Assembly (NCBI GenBank): GCA_947447315.1
Contig: CANFJD010000039.1
Coordinates: 1 to 14,283 of the forward strand
Direction: 5' to 3'
DNA length: 14,283 bases
From: Fimbriimonadaceae bacterium
Lineage (GTDB): Bacteria > Armatimonadota > Fimbriimonadia > Fimbriimonadales > Fimbriimonadaceae
In this document: piece after piece, positions 1-6,982 of the stretch
Layout: every line of letters starts with the position of its first letter
Numbering within the stretch: position 1 is the first letter of the stretch
The notes under the pieces: generated by a model
Database searches by the model: none
What the model saw: the letters and a program-made list of their open reading frames with translations, nothing else
What the model was told of the DNA's origin: nothing
Program-made: the position numbers and the translations under genes

Positions 1-873
1 CGGGAGTCCTTCCCTGATACTCGAGAGCGCGTAGCAGGTGGCATGGCTAAGGTAAGCGTAGGGATTGTCGACGAAGCCGGGGAGCGAGAAATCGTCGCCC
101 AACTGCAGCTCCTCGGCAACCACTTCGATTTTGGCGCGCTTATCTCCTTCCCCTAGAATGAGCAGCCGTGCGGGCATCGCGGCCCGAACGATTTTGAACG
201 CCCGCATGAGATTCGGGAAGTCTTTGGCATCGCTGAGTCGACCAGCGGCGACAATTACCGGCGGCTCACCATCCGCGAACCAAGGATGATTCGGGGCCTG
301 CTTAGCTCCCTCCAGTACCCGCGGAGAAATAGTTGGATTGTAGATAACCGTAATTCGATTCCTGGCCAGTCCTATTTCGTGAGCGAGGTCATCTGCGACG
401 CCGGTTGAGCAGGCCACAACCGCGTCTGCTTTGGGATACGTACGGGACATGAAAGCAGGGATTACTTTAGTCCGAAACGAGACCGCATTCGCTGTTTGCA
501 TAGACAGCGTGTTGTGCTCGCTGACAATGGTGCGAATCCGGCATCCGGGGAACCGACTCGCTATCACTGCCACTACATTTGCATGATCCAGCGCAGATAA
601 AACACACCGAGGTTTATTCTCGCGGATATAGCGGACCAAGTCTGGAATCGCTTTGAGAACGCGAGGCTTTTTGAAATCTACAACTCTGACGGTGTCAGGC
701 ACCAAAGCGTAATTGGGACCCTTGGTTTCTCCCACCAGAAGGTCCACTCGATGACCTCGTTCAGCTAACTTAGCCGCCAAATTGACCATGACACGCTCGG
801 CTCCGCCTCCGGCGAAATTGGGCATGAATAAAGCGATGGGACGGTAGGTGCTTTGGTTCGGTGGGGTCCCCAT
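1..873 (-). CDS. GT4-family glycosyltransferase, C-terminus cut by window edge
   Basis: The minus-strand frame is open from an ATG at 873 to base 1 (291 codons, no stop), so the C-terminus lies outside the window. The N-terminus has a GT-B pattern with a glycine-rich loop, NFAGGGAERV (about residues 19-28), as in EPS and LPS GT4 transferases. The second domain starts near VIVAAGRLSDAKDF, with LILGEGDKR further on. The visible part ends at SSIREGLP, the first half of the GT4 EX7E nucleotide-sugar motif; the second Glu is beyond the edge. Family knowledge: these are cytoplasmic or membrane-associated retaining enzymes that transfer a sugar from a nucleotide donor to a lipid-linked intermediate. 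Donor and acceptor cannot be read from sequence. It lies 60 bp downstream of another GT4 gene on the same strand and may be co-transcribed with it. No good Shine-Dalgarno precedes the ATG. Confidence 0.9.
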   Translation of the reverse strand, partial: MGTPPNQSTYRPIALFMPNFAGGGAERVMVNLAAKLAERGHRVDLLVGETKGPNYALVPDTVRVVDFKKPRVLKAIPDLVRYIRENKPRCVLSALDHANVVAVIASRFPGCRIRTIVSEHNTLSMQTANAVSFRTKVIPAFMSRTYPKADAVVACSTGVADDLAHEIGLARNRITVIYNPTISPRVLEGAKQAPNHPWFADGEPPVIVAAGRLSDAKDFPNLMRAFKIVRAAMPARLLILGEGDKRAKIEVVAEELQLGDDFSLPGFVDNPYAYLSHATCYALSSIREGLP

Positions 874-886
874 GCTTCTTAAGCAA

Positions 887-892
887 ATTCTA
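887..892 (-). promoter_or_regulatory. Possible -10 element upstream of the partial GT4 gene
   Basis: The minus strand reads TAGAAT 13 bases before the ATG at 873. No convincing -35 is seen at 16-18 bp spacing. If used, it would give the left-hand gene its own short-leader transcript. Weak call based on one hexamer. Confidence 0.25.
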
Positions 893-933
893 CTCGGGCT
901 GTTCTCTGATAAAAGGAGTAAAGTTTAATTTCT

Positions 934-2046
934 TCACTGTAACTTCACAATTACATCCTCCCACATACCCATAACTTGGGACACCCCGAAACGATCCGAA
1001 ACCGACCGTGCGGCTAATCCCAGCGAAACCCGGGTTGCGTCATCGCGCATTAAGAGATCCATCGTCTCGGCAAGCGCATCAATTTCTTCGGCCGGAACCA
1101 GCCGCCCGTCGATCCCGTCACGAATGATTTCACCGGGTCCGTTCGGGCAGTCGAAGCTGACGCAGGGAGCACCACAGGCCATAGCTTCGGCGAGGGCGTT
1201 CGGGAATCCTTCGTAGCGAGACGACATTACGTAAAGATCACAATCCGTCATTTCTTGCGCCGGCGTGTTTGTTCTGCCTGGGAGGGAGACTTGGACGGTC
1301 AGATTCAACTTCGCTACCATCGCCTCTAGAACTGAACGTCGGTTACCTTCACCAAAGACCACGAGTTTCCAGTCGGGGTGCGCGCTAGCAATTTTTGCGA
1401 ATGCGCGGAGGAGAAGGTCGAACCCCTTTTGGTCAACTAAGCGACCAACGGCCAGCACCGTTTTAGGGCCCGGTCGGGCGTGTCGCGGCAAATTTTGTGG
1501 CAAGATTGGATTCGGAATCACGACGCAGTTGCGCTGAATTTCGGGAGGAAAGAATGCTCGGGATCGCTCGGTTTGGAGCACTATTTTGCTTGCCTTCGGG
1601 TAGGTGAGCAATCGCAGTTTTTGCCAAAACTGAGGAAGGGACTCACTGAATGGGTCATTCCGCTCGCTGACGACCACGGGTATCCGAAGACCACGCGCTG
1701 CGAGGATGGAAGTCACGTTGTTTTTGTGGATGAATGAGATCACTACGTCAGGCTGGCGAGTTTTAAACTGGTTTCGAAGCCATTTCACGCGCCGAAGGTT
1801 TTGCTGAAGGCCTTTAATCGGGTTTCCGGATGGCTCGGCGAGAACCGCGCCAACGTGTTTTACGTCGGAGTCCAAAGGGTAGAAGGAGGGTTCATCCATG
1901 AAGGTGAGGATCGCTACTTCTGCGCCCGCCCGAGACCAGTAATTAGCCATGTTGCAGATCACGCGCTCGGCCCCTCCGGAACCGAGAGTGTTATTCACGA
2001 ACACGATCTTGGGGCGTTGTCCCAACTTGGTCAATATTCCTTCCAT
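934..2046 (-). CDS. GT4-family glycosyltransferase
   Basis: This complete gene encodes about 370 residues. The frame stays open to an ATG at 2118, but I prefer the ATG at 2046. It has AGGA eight bases upstream, puts the GT-B core (KIVFVNNTLGSGGAERVICN) near the N-terminus, and avoids overlap with the divergent gene starting at 2097. The N-terminal acceptor domain carries the SGGAERV loop. The C-terminal domain has VGRLVDQKGFDLLLRAFA, then VVFGEG, and the complete EX7E motif in EGFPNALAEAMACG (Glu279 and Glu287), followed by NGPGEIIRDGIDGRLV. Family knowledge: GT4 retaining transferase, probably adding one sugar of the EPS repeat unit on undecaprenyl pyrophosphate at the inner face of the cytoplasmic membrane. 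Sugar specificity is unknown. It resembles the neighbouring partial GT4 in architecture, and the two probably act in sequence. Confidence 0.92.
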   Translation of the reverse strand: MEGILTKLGQRPKIVFVNNTLGSGGAERVICNMANYWSRAGAEVAILTFMDEPSFYPLDSDVKHVGAVLAEPSGNPIKGLQQNLRRVKWLRNQFKTRQPDVVISFIHKNNVTSILAARGLRIPVVVSERNDPFSESLPQFWQKLRLLTYPKASKIVLQTERSRAFFPPEIQRNCVVIPNPILPQNLPRHARPGPKTVLAVGRLVDQKGFDLLLRAFAKIASAHPDWKLVVFGEGNRRSVLEAMVAKLNLTVQVSLPGRTNTPAQEMTDCDLYVMSSRYEGFPNALAEAMACGAPCVSFDCPNGPGEIIRDGIDGRLVPAEEIDALAETMDLLMRDDATRVSLGLAARSVSDRFGVSQVMGMWEDVIVKLQ

Positions 2047-2096
2047 AAGCTGAATCCTGTGTATACCGTCGGAACCAGCTAAACTGTCACCCGGAT
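2047..2096. promoter_or_regulatory. Short divergent intergenic region between GT4 and acetyltransferase genes
   Basis: Only 50 bp separate the preferred starts at 2046 (minus) and 2097 (plus). It should hold promoters for both directions unless the genes are read from further away. The minus strand has TATACA (2060-2065), inside a GTATAC palindrome, and the plus strand has TAAACT (2080-2085) 11 bases before the ATG. Neither has a clear -35, so promoter assignment is tentative. Confidence 0.3.
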
Positions 2097-2747
2097 ATGT
2101 TTGCTCGTTGGCGCGCAATGTGGGCTCTCATTCAGTCCGACTTTCGTCGGTATGAATTCAAAGATCGTCGAGGAGGGTTCATGACCTGGGCAAAGAATCC
2201 AGCGTTCATGCCGATTGTGGCCTACCGATTTGTCCACTATTTAGGAGGATCAAAATCACGGATTCTAAGGAAAATTTGGAGTCTGCCAATCACGCTGATT
2301 TCGCGCCGAATGGAGACGAAGTACGGTATTCGCATTCCACCGAAGATGGAAATTGGCCCTGGATTTGCTATTTGGCATTGCGGGATGACCGTGCTGCACA
2401 ACGAATGCAAGATCGGTTCTAACTGCAATATGCGGCAGGGAACCACTGTCGGTTCTGCTGGCCGCGGTGTTAAGCGGGGAGCTCCACATATAGGGAATCG
2501 TGTAGACATTGGGGTCAATGCTGTACTTATCGGGAAGATTACGATCGGTGACGACGCGTTGATCGGGGCTTCCGCGGTGATCAGATCAGACGTTCCGGCC
2601 AGAGCGGTGGTTGTGGGAGATCCCCAGCGGATTGTTTCTTACCGAGGCAGTTTTGATTACGTGAAGTACCCGGGGATGAATACCGACCCTGAGCGACTAG
2701 CCAGCATGGCGCTGGCCCACGCTGGGCTAACGCCGCCGGAAGCCTAG
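2097..2747 (+). CDS. WcaB-like polysaccharide O-acetyltransferase, copy 1
   Basis: This 216-residue protein combines a helical N-terminal segment (IQSDFRRY...WAKNPAFMPIVAYRFVHYL) with a left-handed beta-helix of hexapeptide repeats (about residues 78-180). The layout matches the serine-acetyltransferase-like enzymes of EPS loci such as colanic acid WcaB. The catalytic-type His is in GFAIWHCGMTVLH. The second His of true CysE (in its DRHPKI segment) is absent: here the segment reads KRGAPHIG, as in WcaB-type proteins. I therefore infer an acetyl-CoA-dependent transferase acting on a sugar, not on serine. The C-terminal tail YRGSFDYVKYPGM is shared with the next gene. The chosen ATG is the first in frame; Met8 is an alternative that still keeps the conserved segment. 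No strong ribosome-binding site is visible. Forms a tandem pair with the gene at 2841. Confidence 0.88.
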   Translation: MFARWRAMWALIQSDFRRYEFKDRRGGFMTWAKNPAFMPIVAYRFVHYLGGSKSRILRKIWSLPITLISRRMETKYGIRIPPKMEIGPGFAIWHCGMTVLHNECKIGSNCNMRQGTTVGSAGRGVKRGAPHIGNRVDIGVNAVLIGKITIGDDALIGASAVIRSDVPARAVVVGDPQRIVSYRGSFDYVKYPGMNTDPERLASMALAHAGLTPPEA

Positions 2748-2798
2748 AAACTCACATTGAGAATTGGAATCGCCTAAAATCCTAAGGTTTATTAAAAT

Positions 2799-2827
2799 TT
2801 TATAGCATTCGGGTTTCCGTGTAAAAT
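2799..2827 (+). promoter_or_regulatory. Possible sigma70-type promoter for the second acetyltransferase
   Basis: TTTATA (2799-2804) and TAAAAT (2822-2827) are separated by 17 bp in an AT-rich stretch between the two acetyltransferase genes. A start about seven bases after the -10 would leave a leader of only about 7 nt before the ATG at 2841, consistent with the missing Shine-Dalgarno. This suggests the second copy can be expressed on its own. Confidence 0.45.
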
Positions 2828-2840
2828 ACGCTTGAAATCT

Positions 2841-3503
2841 ATGCCTCAGTCCCTACGAACACTCGGTTCATTAGTCAAGTCAGACTTCAAGCGATACGGA
2901 GCTAAAAGCAATAAAGAAGCTTTGTCTGCATGGATCAAGAGCCCAGCGTTCATGGCCGTTTTTTGGTATCGAATTTCTCACTATCTGCTTCTATCCAGAG
3001 CGGAAAAACTCTGGATACTTCCCGTGAACTTGATCATGCGAAGGATGGAGACGAAGTACGGAATCAGAATTCCTCCGCGCGTTCCGATCGGTTCTGGATT
3101 CGTGATTTGGCATTCGGGCTTAACCGTATTGCACTATGACTGTGTTATTGGGTCAAATGTGAATATTCGGCAAGGAGTCACGATCGGACAAGCTGGGCGA
3201 GGCGATAAAAAGGGCGCACCAGTAATTGGAGACCGCGTTGACATTGGGGTGAACGCCGTCATCATTGGAAAGATAACCATCGGAGAAGATGCGGTAATTG
3301 GGGCAGGTGCAATCGTTCGTAAAGATGTTCCTGCGCGGGCAGTTGTTGTTGGAGACCCTCAGAAGATAGTTTCTTACCGGGGAAGTTTTGACTTTGTAGA
3401 ATATCCCGGGATGGAAAATGATCCAGCCCGACTGGAGAGCATGTCTCAAGTTAGGGTTTCGGAGTCCCTATCTTCCTTATCCGCAAATGTGACGAAGGCT
3501 TAG
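2841..3503 (+). CDS. WcaB-like polysaccharide O-acetyltransferase, copy 2
   Basis: This protein of about 220 residues is a close paralogue of the preceding gene, with roughly two thirds of aligned core positions identical by eye. Shared blocks include KSDFKRY, RRMETKYGIRIPP, RVDIGVNAVIIGKITIG, VPARAVVVGDPQKIVSYRGSFDFVEYPGM. It has the same helical N-terminus and hexapeptide beta-helix. The catalytic-type His in GFVIWHSGLTVLH is kept. The CysE second His is again missing (KKGAPVIG), so serine acetyltransferase activity is unlikely. A TTG at 2832 would extend the frame by three codons; I chose the ATG at 2841 because the TTG has no better signal. The C-terminal tail, rich in Ser and Val, diverges from copy 1. 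Inferred role: acetylation of a second position or a different sugar of the repeat unit, or redundancy after recent duplication. Confidence 0.88.
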   Translation: MPQSLRTLGSLVKSDFKRYGAKSNKEALSAWIKSPAFMAVFWYRISHYLLLSRAEKLWILPVNLIMRRMETKYGIRIPPRVPIGSGFVIWHSGLTVLHYDCVIGSNVNIRQGVTIGQAGRGDKKGAPVIGDRVDIGVNAVIIGKITIGEDAVIGAGAIVRKDVPARAVVVGDPQKIVSYRGSFDFVEYPGMENDPARLESMSQVRVSESLSSLSANVTKA

Positions 3504-3756
3504 CAACGAAATCCTCTGAACGACTATAGATGCCGAGCAGGCAGGTCGCAAGGACGTTGTCGCGATTTTGTTCGATCCTGATCCAATGGATCCAATGTTG
3601 AGTGTAAAGCCGCCGCAAAATACCGGTCGGGTGCAGGCGGCCAGTTCTGCATACAAAAACTTTTCACCGCTATTGACTGAAACCGCATGCCTTACACACA
3701 AGTTTTCTTGGGTTTGTAATTGCAAAGTTATAAATGGAAGCGTTGGTTTGATCAGG
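3504..3756. other. Non-coding gap between convergent genes, with a stem-loop and possible gene relic
   Basis: This 253-bp stretch separates two convergent stops and holds no convincing gene. An inverted repeat, GCCGCC (3609-3614) with GGCGGC (3636-3641), forms a GC-rich stem with a 21-base loop. It lacks a T-run, so it is a poor intrinsic terminator, though it may still separate the two transcripts. A plus frame open from 3520 reads DAEQAGRKDVVAILFDPDPMDPML near its start. That looks protein-like but has no start codon or ribosome-binding site, and its later part looks random. It may be the remnant of a lost gene. Confidence 0.4.
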
Positions 3757-4299
3757 TTATTCGACTGGATCTTTTGCCTTAGCAAATAATTCGAGCAAGT
3801 ATTTCCGCTTTGCAGCGTCGTCCATGCTTCGAATGTAGGTCGCTTTCGCGGAGACGCCCTTCCAATATTCTTCGCGCGTTCGGATCACCCGCGCCGGGAC
3901 TCCTGCTGCTACTGAGTTCGCGGGGATACTTCTTGAAACCACTGCATTAGATCCGATAACGCAGTTGTCGCCGATCTCCACGTTCGGCAAAATGATCGCA
4001 TGTTTGCCGATAAATACGTTGTTTCCCACTTTTATCGGGCCAAAAACATCAATATCCGGATGCTCATCCCGGAAGACCCATACGCCACCGTCGTGAGTCA
4101 CAAATGTTACGCCAGTGGTGAGGGTTACATGATTTCCAATGGTGATGAGGTATGGCTCGGTGCCAAAGGTTTGATCATCGATTCCGAGAAAGCGGCAATC
4201 TTTCCCGACGTTAACTCCCAACGACCTTGCCCAGCCAACCGGATCGGTGGACCGGTGTTGCCGACTGCGAATACTACTCAGGATCGAGGAAATCGTCAT
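3757..4299 (-). CDS. Hexapeptide-repeat acyltransferase (WbbJ/maltose-acetyltransferase-like)
   Basis: This complete 180-residue protein has the left-handed beta-helix of the LbH/MAT-like acyltransferases. Repeats include LITIGNHVTLTTGVTF, IKVGNNVFIGKHAIIL, VEIGDNCVIGSNAVV and IPANSVAAGVPARVI. The likely catalytic His is in FVTHDGG (near residue 69), the usual position in this family. A charged C-terminal helix follows the repeats (MDDAAKRKYLLELFAKAKD). Family knowledge: these enzymes form trimers and transfer acetyl or similar groups from acyl-CoA to a sugar hydroxyl or amine in the cytoplasm. It is the last gene of the minus operon, 22 bp after the flippase stop, which supports a role in modifying the exported repeat unit. 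It is not closely related to the two WcaB-like proteins. No clear ribosome-binding site precedes the ATG. Confidence 0.88.
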   Translation of the reverse strand: MTISSILSSIRSRQHRSTDPVGWARSLGVNVGKDCRFLGIDDQTFGTEPYLITIGNHVTLTTGVTFVTHDGGVWVFRDEHPDIDVFGPIKVGNNVFIGKHAIILPNVEIGDNCVIGSNAVVSRSIPANSVAAGVPARVIRTREEYWKGVSAKATYIRSMDDAAKRKYLLELFAKAKDPVE

Positions 4300-4321
4300 A
4301 CCGAATATTATGCTCTTGAAA

Positions 4322-5659
4322 TTATTCAGCCGATGTCCGTTGGGTTATGATGTTGCGATTTTGGGCAAACAGAATGGTAAGCACGATGCACCGGACCGCC
4401 ATGGCAATGATAGTCACGTAAGCGGCTCCTTTGAGTCCGTACATCGGTACCAGGATAAATCCGCTTGCTACCGCGAACACAGTTACCATGCCGGACGACC
4501 ATAGCTGGCTGTTGAACACTCTAAGCGCGGTCAGCGCCGTTCCAAATGGTAGGGAAATGTAAAACAAGAGTCCTGCCACCATGGTGAGAACAAAGACGTC
4601 GTTGTGCAGCGCAAATTCGTGCCGGAAGCAAGCCGCCAGAATTTTCTCCCCAAATGCAGCGGCTACGACGACGGCCAATATTCCAAATCCCACAGATATG
4701 AATCCAAATTTTCGAATCAGCCCCATGAATGAGCCTACATCTTTCGACTCTCGATAGGAGGCGAGTCGCGGCATGATCGTTGTGCTAATCGTCAGTAGCC
4801 CCTGGCTGCCAAGATTCATCAAGTTTGTTATTCCACTGAAAATTCCAACGTCACTCTCAGCCAGAAATTTGACAACAAATAATCGAGAAAGGAACATGTT
4901 TAGGGTGGTTAGGCCAACGGCGATTCCCAGGGGTAGCGCGAGGATGAAGAGTTGCTTCATCACGTATGGGTGCCAACGTGGCTTAACTATACTACGCCAA
5001 TCTAGGCCATCTGGCAGTTCCCCTTGGGCGTCAAGTGCTTTTGCCAACCGAATCGAATTCGGTAAGTCGAACCCGACGAGAATCAGCAGAGAAGAGATTC
5101 CAGAAGCAAAAATAGCAGTGGGTAAATCTCGGGTAAGGGCATATACCACTCCTAAAAGCAGTATGTTAAGGAGACCGCGCACCGCTTGAGACACGCCATT
5201 GCGTGTCATTTGCTCATGCTTCTGAAGGTATGCCTGATAAATATCTGCAATCCCATCAAGGGTTGGCGTAACGGCATACCAAACAATACACATTGCGATC
5301 GTTGGCGTAAAGTTGCCTGTACCCAAAAGGCACGCAATCGCTGCAATCGCAGCGATCGTGCTGATGATTCTCAGCATTAAGTAATCACCCAGGCGGAAAT
5401 CACTCTTGCTATCGGTGGTTAGCACGCTTCGCAACATTAGCTGCGTCATCGACATGATCGGGATAACGATGGCGACGGCCGTGGAATATTGACCGACGGT
5501 GGCTGGGCCGCCCAATTTGGCCAGCAAAACTGTGGTCAACCAGTTAGTGGCGGTGAAGATTAGCTGGCCGATAAATACCCAGCTGAAGTTTCTTCGCAAG
5601 CTTGGTTGTTTTATGTTGGGCTTCGAGGGTTTACCCGCTTGATTCAAATTGCTTCCCAA
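4322..5659 (-). CDS. Wzx-type polysaccharide flippase (PST/MVF family)
   Basis: This 445-residue, very hydrophobic protein has about 12-14 predicted membrane segments from residue 25 to near the C-terminus, the usual size and pattern of Wzx/RfbX translocases. The N-terminal RRNFSWVFIGQLIFTATNWLTTVLLAKLGGPATVGQYSTA is typical of the family's first two helices. A short cytoplasmic loop around residues 205-235 is rich in charge. Family knowledge: it flips undecaprenyl-pyrophosphate-linked repeat units to the periplasmic face of the inner membrane. The start is a TTG at 5659, supported by GGAG seven bases upstream; no in-frame ATG exists before the first helix. It sits between the Wzy-like gene (54-bp gap) and the acyltransferase (22-bp gap), so Wzx and Wzy are probably made together. 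Substrate unknown. Confidence 0.9.
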   Translation of the reverse strand: MGSNLNQAGKPSKPNIKQPSLRRNFSWVFIGQLIFTATNWLTTVLLAKLGGPATVGQYSTAVAIVIPIMSMTQLMLRSVLTTDSKSDFRLGDYLMLRIISTIAAIAAIACLLGTGNFTPTIAMCIVWYAVTPTLDGIADIYQAYLQKHEQMTRNGVSQAVRGLLNILLLGVVYALTRDLPTAIFASGISSLLILVGFDLPNSIRLAKALDAQGELPDGLDWRSIVKPRWHPYVMKQLFILALPLGIAVGLTTLNMFLSRLFVVKFLAESDVGIFSGITNLMNLGSQGLLTISTTIMPRLASYRESKDVGSFMGLIRKFGFISVGFGILAVVVAAAFGEKILAACFRHEFALHNDVFVLTMVAGLLFYISLPFGTALTALRVFNSQLWSSGMVTVFAVASGFILVPMYGLKGAAYVTIIAMAVRCIVLTILFAQNRNIITQRTSAE

Positions 5660-5666
5660 TTTATCG

Positions 5667-5670
5667 CTCC
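5667..5670 (-). promoter_or_regulatory. Ribosome-binding site fixing the TTG start of the flippase
   Basis: GGAG on the minus strand lies seven bases before the TTG at 5659. It is one of the few good Shine-Dalgarno sequences in the window and is the reason for accepting a non-ATG start there. Confidence 0.6.
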
Positions 5671-5713
5671 GATTCCATTTTTAAGCGCAAGATGCTAATG
5701 AACGCGTATTGCA

Positions 5714-6937
5714 TCAGGATTGGGTTGAGGCCACAGGCATTGTCTGACTGAGGGACAATTGCCTTTCTTTCTCGGCAGTTTGCCGAGTCACGACTTCGGC
5801 CGCCATGAGCGTGATGACGGGAAACAAAACAACGTGGTTGGTTTGTTGGTGGGAGAACATGAGTACCGAAGTAAGCGCAAAGCCTAGGCCATAACATGTT
5901 GGCTTGATATTATCGGGCACCCGTCGGAGAGTCAGATAAACCTGGTAGCAGAGGATGCAAAAAAGAACGAGGCCAACAATCCCAGTTTCAGAGAGTACGG
6001 CTAGAAATGCTTGGTGGGCACCGTTAACGCCACTCGTTGTGTTAAGAGCAAGCTCCGAAGAGCCGGCGTTGAACCCGCCAACGCCCGTACCTAAGAATGG
6101 ATTTTGAAGGGCCAATTCTATGGCCGCTTTCCACAAGTCAAGACGACCGGAAAAGCCGTCAGACTCGCCGCTCGATGCAGCATTGGCGATACGATTGATG
6201 CTGCCTTGAAGCTTGTCCGATACTAGGATAGAGGGCAAAAGCATAAATAGCCCGCCTGCCAGTATGGCCGCGCCTATGGGACGTTTCCAAATGTAAAGGG
6301 CGATTGGCCCGAGAGCGAGAACAACCGAGATCGCTCCCCCACGGGATCCGGTGAACAGGGTGCCTACAATCGCGATGATCGGCATCGCATAGTTCACCGG
6401 GAGAAAAATTTTACTGGATGGTCGATTCCAAATGATCAACATCCAAGCAAGGCTGATCGCAAAAGCAAAAATCCAGGCGACCGCGTTTGGCTGTAAGTCC
6501 TGTGCTGAATACCGGAGCTGGCCACTGGATCCAGCACCGGCGTAACCCTTTCCAATTTGTACATTGCGGTACAGAGACACAAAGACCATAATTGCCCCGA
6601 AAATGTAGCCTTGAGCTATAACGGCAACGTCATCTTCCGTTTGAACAATGTTCCAAACGATGAACCCAAAAATTGTCACGACCGAAAGTCGCCAGAATGT
6701 GTAGAAGCCAACCGGCACGTCTGACGTCCACAGCAGGCTTACGCCCGTCCAAGCCCCATAGGCGATGAGTGCCCCTATGATTCCCGTCGGAATGCGCAGG
6801 GAAAATTTTTCGATTTTGGAGAGTAAGAAGGTGAAGCCCAGGAGTCCTGTAATTGCCTGTGTGATCTGCGGTTTGTCTGGCATTGCCAACGTAAAGAGAA
6901 CGTAGAACATTGCCATCCAAACGCAGATCTTTCTCAT
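5714..6937 (-). CDS. Wzy polymerase / O-antigen ligase family membrane protein
   Basis: This 407-residue polytopic membrane protein has the pattern of the Wzy_C (O-antigen ligase/polymerase) family. About ten hydrophobic segments are visible, plus a large periplasmic loop after LFTGSRGGAISVVLALG (Arg199). That loop contains NPFLGTGVGGFN and then NGAHQAFLAVLSETGIVGLVLF (His308). The SRGG block and the H...E.G block are the family's usual active-site landmarks. Family knowledge: these proteins either polymerise lipid-linked repeat units in the periplasm (Wzy) or ligate glycans to an acceptor (WaaL, PglL); sequence alone does not separate them. Next to a Wzx-like flippase and a Wzz-like protein, polymerase is the better guess. 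The ATG at 6937 follows the kinase-like stop by 45 bp. That gap is C-rich and has no Shine-Dalgarno, so translation may depend on coupling or an unusual leader. Confidence 0.88.
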   Translation of the reverse strand: MRKICVWMAMFYVLFTLAMPDKPQITQAITGLLGFTFLLSKIEKFSLRIPTGIIGALIAYGAWTGVSLLWTSDVPVGFYTFWRLSVVTIFGFIVWNIVQTEDDVAVIAQGYIFGAIMVFVSLYRNVQIGKGYAGAGSSGQLRYSAQDLQPNAVAWIFAFAISLAWMLIIWNRPSSKIFLPVNYAMPIIAIVGTLFTGSRGGAISVVLALGPIALYIWKRPIGAAILAGGLFMLLPSILVSDKLQGSINRIANAASSGESDGFSGRLDLWKAAIELALQNPFLGTGVGGFNAGSSELALNTTSGVNGAHQAFLAVLSETGIVGLVLFCILCYQVYLTLRRVPDNIKPTCYGLGFALTSVLMFSHQQTNHVVLFPVITLMAAEVVTRQTAEKERQLSLSQTMPVASTQS

Positions 6938-6982
6938 GGTGGGTCGTTGGGTCTTGCAGGCAGAATGTCGGGATTCCTAGGC

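Noticed and set aside
2047..2118. Longer GT4 start at ATG 2118
   Set aside because: It would overlap the divergent acetyltransferase start, adds residues before the conserved GT-B strand that match nothing in the family, and lacks the AGGA found before the ATG at 2046.
2097..3503. CysE serine acetyltransferases for cysteine synthesis
   Set aside because: Both proteins lack the second catalytic His of CysE and match the WcaB-type arrangement. They also sit among polysaccharide genes.
3609..3641. Intrinsic terminator for the convergent acetyltransferase genes
   Set aside because: The stem is real, but it has a 21-base loop and no T-run on either strand, so I list it only as a stem-loop in the gap.
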